A stretch of DNA of 64,000 bases from Flavobacteriales bacterium. GTDB lineage: Bacteria > Bacteroidota > Bacteroidia > Flavobacteriales_F > PHOS-HE28. Position numbers and translations under genes: made by a program. Below the pieces are notes generated by a model, which did not search any database, had not been told where the DNA came from, and worked only from the letters and a program-made list of their open reading frames with translations. The DNA lies in the NCBI GenBank assembly GCA_020635715.1, contig JACJZG010000015.1:1-64000 (forward strand). Direction: 5' to 3'. Of the stretch, positions 62,406 through 64,000 are shown piece after piece (within the stretch, counting starts at the first letter, position 1; every line of letters begins with the position of its first letter).

Positions 62406-64000
62406 TTACCTCAGGATCTCGATCCTCCCGCGCAACCACCGGCCTTCATCCGTGAGCACGCGCACGAAGTAGCTGCCGACCACCAGTTCATTCCCCGTCT
62501 CGTATCGGCCGTTCACCATCGTGGCGCCGGAGATCACGCTCCTGCCCAATGCATCCATGATCCAGAGGCGGCCGCCCTGGCCATCGGCCATGGTGATCGT
62601 GCACCGATCCCGGCTCGGCACCGGTGCGATGGTGAGCTCCATCACCGCTTCGATCGGGCCCACGCCCACCGTTGCATTGGCCGCGAGCTCGAAGTCGTCG
62701 AAAGCGGCCTCCACGATATGGCCGTTGGGGTCCTTGTCCTCTGCCAGAACGAATAGCCGCATGGTGGCGGAAGGCGTGATGTGATCGGCGATGCGGATAT
62801 TGCTGAAGCGCCATGCCGAAGCGCTCTGTGAAGGAGGCACTTGCTGGATGGCCACGGTGTCCGTGCCATTGCTGAGCGAGATGGTCAAGGTGTCGTTCGG
62901 TGCGGAGTTGCCACCCGCATCGAAGAACCAGTAATGGTAACGCACGTGTGCATCCTCCAGGCCGGTCGCATCGAAGACGGGAGAGATCAGGGTGGTCCCA
63001 CCTTCATCCACGTCCGCGCTGTTCGGGCTTCCACCGCTGTTCCCGGTCACGTAGGCCTTGTCGCGGCAATCGTTGGGCACGTCCGCACCCGGATTCGCCT
63101 GTGCTCCTTCGAAGATGGTGCCGGCCGGTCCGCCGCGCTCCCAGACCCCACGCGGTGCCGTGGTCGTCACCTCCCAGCCCAGGTCCAGCGCGAAGTCATC
63201 CGCGTAGCCCTGCTCGAGGTCGATCGTCCATCCGTCCACTCCAGCGCCCACCACGACCAGGTCCGCAGGGCAGGCGCCATGCCAACCCCAGGCACCGATG
63301 TCCACCGTATAGGTCCCATCATAAACGCCGGGGAACAGGAAGGTGCCGTCCGCTGCGCTCTCCACCTGGAAACCGTAGGTGCCATTCACCAGCCACACCT
63401 GAACGCCGGGCACCGGATCGGACGTACCCAGGGTGCGTACGACACCGCTCACGGGATAGGTGGGCAGTGGGTCCAACACGATGTCCAGTTCGGTGGTCGC
63501 ACCGGTGGCCAGATCCACACCGGTGAGCGTGCGTGGGAAGAAGCCCGGTGCGCTGACCGTGACCTCGTAGGTGCCCGGCTGCAGTGTGCCCACGCCGTAC
63601 GCACCCGAGATCCCGGTGACCTCCACCGCATCGGTGCTCACGATCCGCACTTCCGCCTGCGCCACGGGTATGCCGTTGGCGCTATTGGTTACCGTGCCCT
63701 CCAGCAGACAGCCCCGTACGTAGGTGGGACCGAGGATGAACAGCCCTTCCTCGATATCGGATATCAGCAATCGGCCGGAGGGCAGAAAGGGGTACACCCC
63801 CCACGCACCATTGAATCCATCCCCTTGTAACGGCGAGGTGTCGTAGTGCCCCACCTCCACCAGGTTGTCCGGATGCGAACAATCGTAGATCGAGACGCCG
63901 TAGGTATAATAGCTCTGCACGAGGTGTTCGCCCGGCAGCCAGTAGGTATTGTGCGGTATGGCCCCGCTCCCGCCATCGCTGCGCAGCTTGTCGAGGTACT
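62406..64000 (-). CDS. T9SS type A secreted protein, 5' end beyond the window
   Basis: The frame stays open to the window's right edge, so at least 530 residues are seen and the start is missing. The visible part begins with beta-propeller repeats of choice-of-anchor B type ('YYTYGVSIYDCSHPDNLVEV'). It continues with two carboxypeptidase regulatory-like domains ('LLEGTVTNSANGIPVAQAEV' and 'YPVSGVVRTLGTSDPVPGVQ') and a jelly-roll-like module ('HVRYHYWFFDAGGNSAPNDT'). It ends in a type A sorting domain ('SRDRCTITMADGQGGRLWIM', 'DALGRSVISGAT', 'VVGSYFVRVLTDEGRWLRGR'). It would be exported by the type IX system. Confidence 0.85.
   Translation of the reverse strand, partial: YLDKLRSDGGSGAIPHNTYWLPGEHLVQSYYTYGVSIYDCSHPDNLVEVGHYDTSPLQGDGFNGAWGVYPFLPSGRLLISDIEEGLFILGPTYVRGCLLEGTVTNSANGIPVAQAEVRIVSTDAVEVTGISGAYGVGTLQPGTYEVTVSAPGFFPRTLTGVDLATGATTELDIVLDPLPTYPVSGVVRTLGTSDPVPGVQVWLVNGTYGFQVESAADGTFLFPGVYDGTYTVDIGAWGWHGACPADLVVVGAGVDGWTIDLEQGYADDFALDLGWEVTTTAPRGVWERGGPAGTIFEGAQANPGADVPNDCRDKAYVTGNSGGSPNSADVDEGGTTLISPVFDATGLEDAHVRYHYWFFDAGGNSAPNDTLTISLSNGTDTVAIQQVPPSQSASAWRFSNIRIADHITPSATMRLFVLAEDKDPNGHIVEAAFDDFELAANATVGVGPIEAVMELTIAPVPSRDRCTITMADGQGGRLWIMDALGRSVISGATMVNGRYETGNELVVGSYFVRVLTDEGRWLRGRIEILR

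Overview
The window looks like a chromosome segment from a GC-rich Bacteroidota, most likely an uncultured Flavobacteriales lineage. The reasons are C-terminal type IX secretion (T9SS) sorting domains of types A and B, a complete Bat aerotolerance operon, an ECF sigma/FecR pair beside STN and TonB proteins, ribosomal protein THX, PorT-like barrels, and repeated promoter boxes of the Bacteroidota form TAnnTTTG. The placement is inferred from gene content alone. No insertion sequence, prophage, CRISPR array or rRNA gene was seen. Intergenic gaps are short, and none without an annotated feature exceeds about 300 bases.

Layout. 0-6 kb: recF on the minus strand faces a TPR/ribH pair, an outer-membrane barrel and a DUF2238 membrane protein; then a lower-GC stretch of small minus-strand genes, including a four-helix-bundle (S23) gene flanked by inverted purine-rich repeats. 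6-15.2 kb: a nine-gene plus-strand Bat operon (MoxR ATPase, DUF58, a DUF4381-like protein, two VWA proteins, two BatC-like proteins, BatD, BatE), nearly all joined by 4-base overlaps. 15.2-19.1 kb: a large beta-helix surface protein with a dockerin-like tail, then three intact tRNAs (Arg, Pro, Ser) and one decayed Pro tRNA on the minus strand. 19.2-21.2 kb: thiolase plus an NlpC/P60 hydrolase. 21.3-33.4 kb: a surface locus with two T9SS cargo proteins, a TonB-dependent receptor and an ECF sigma/FecR/STN-repeat operon.

33.6-46.8 kb: mostly housekeeping genes (clpB, SixA-like phosphatase, a DnaJ-domain protein, ilvE, a RecQ helicase, 3-methyladenine glycosylase, fmt, HU, TrmH, THX, pdxH, AlgH). 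46.8-50.8 kb: a class IV aminotransferase, heptose bisphosphatase, rhomboid and small proteins, a tRNA-Met, and a START-like protein carrying a histone H1-like tail. 50.8-55.9 kb: an LptF/G permease, two glycosyltransferase genes broken by at least six indels, and ribBA. 55.9-64 kb: a TamB-type protein divergent from tsaD, a TPR lipoprotein-like or secreted protein, and the 3' part of a T9SS type A protein that runs off the right edge.

Most notable points: (1) a sigma/FecR operon whose STN-domain output protein carries about 15 repeats of roughly 16 residues instead of a TonB barrel; (2) an S23 gene that looks like a small cassette bounded by inverted repeats; (3) the dense indel cluster confined to two adjacent glycosyltransferases; (4) two unrelated proteins, THX and the START-like protein, with lysine/alanine-rich histone H1-like extensions; (5) promoter boxes so close to start codons that several transcripts may be leaderless.
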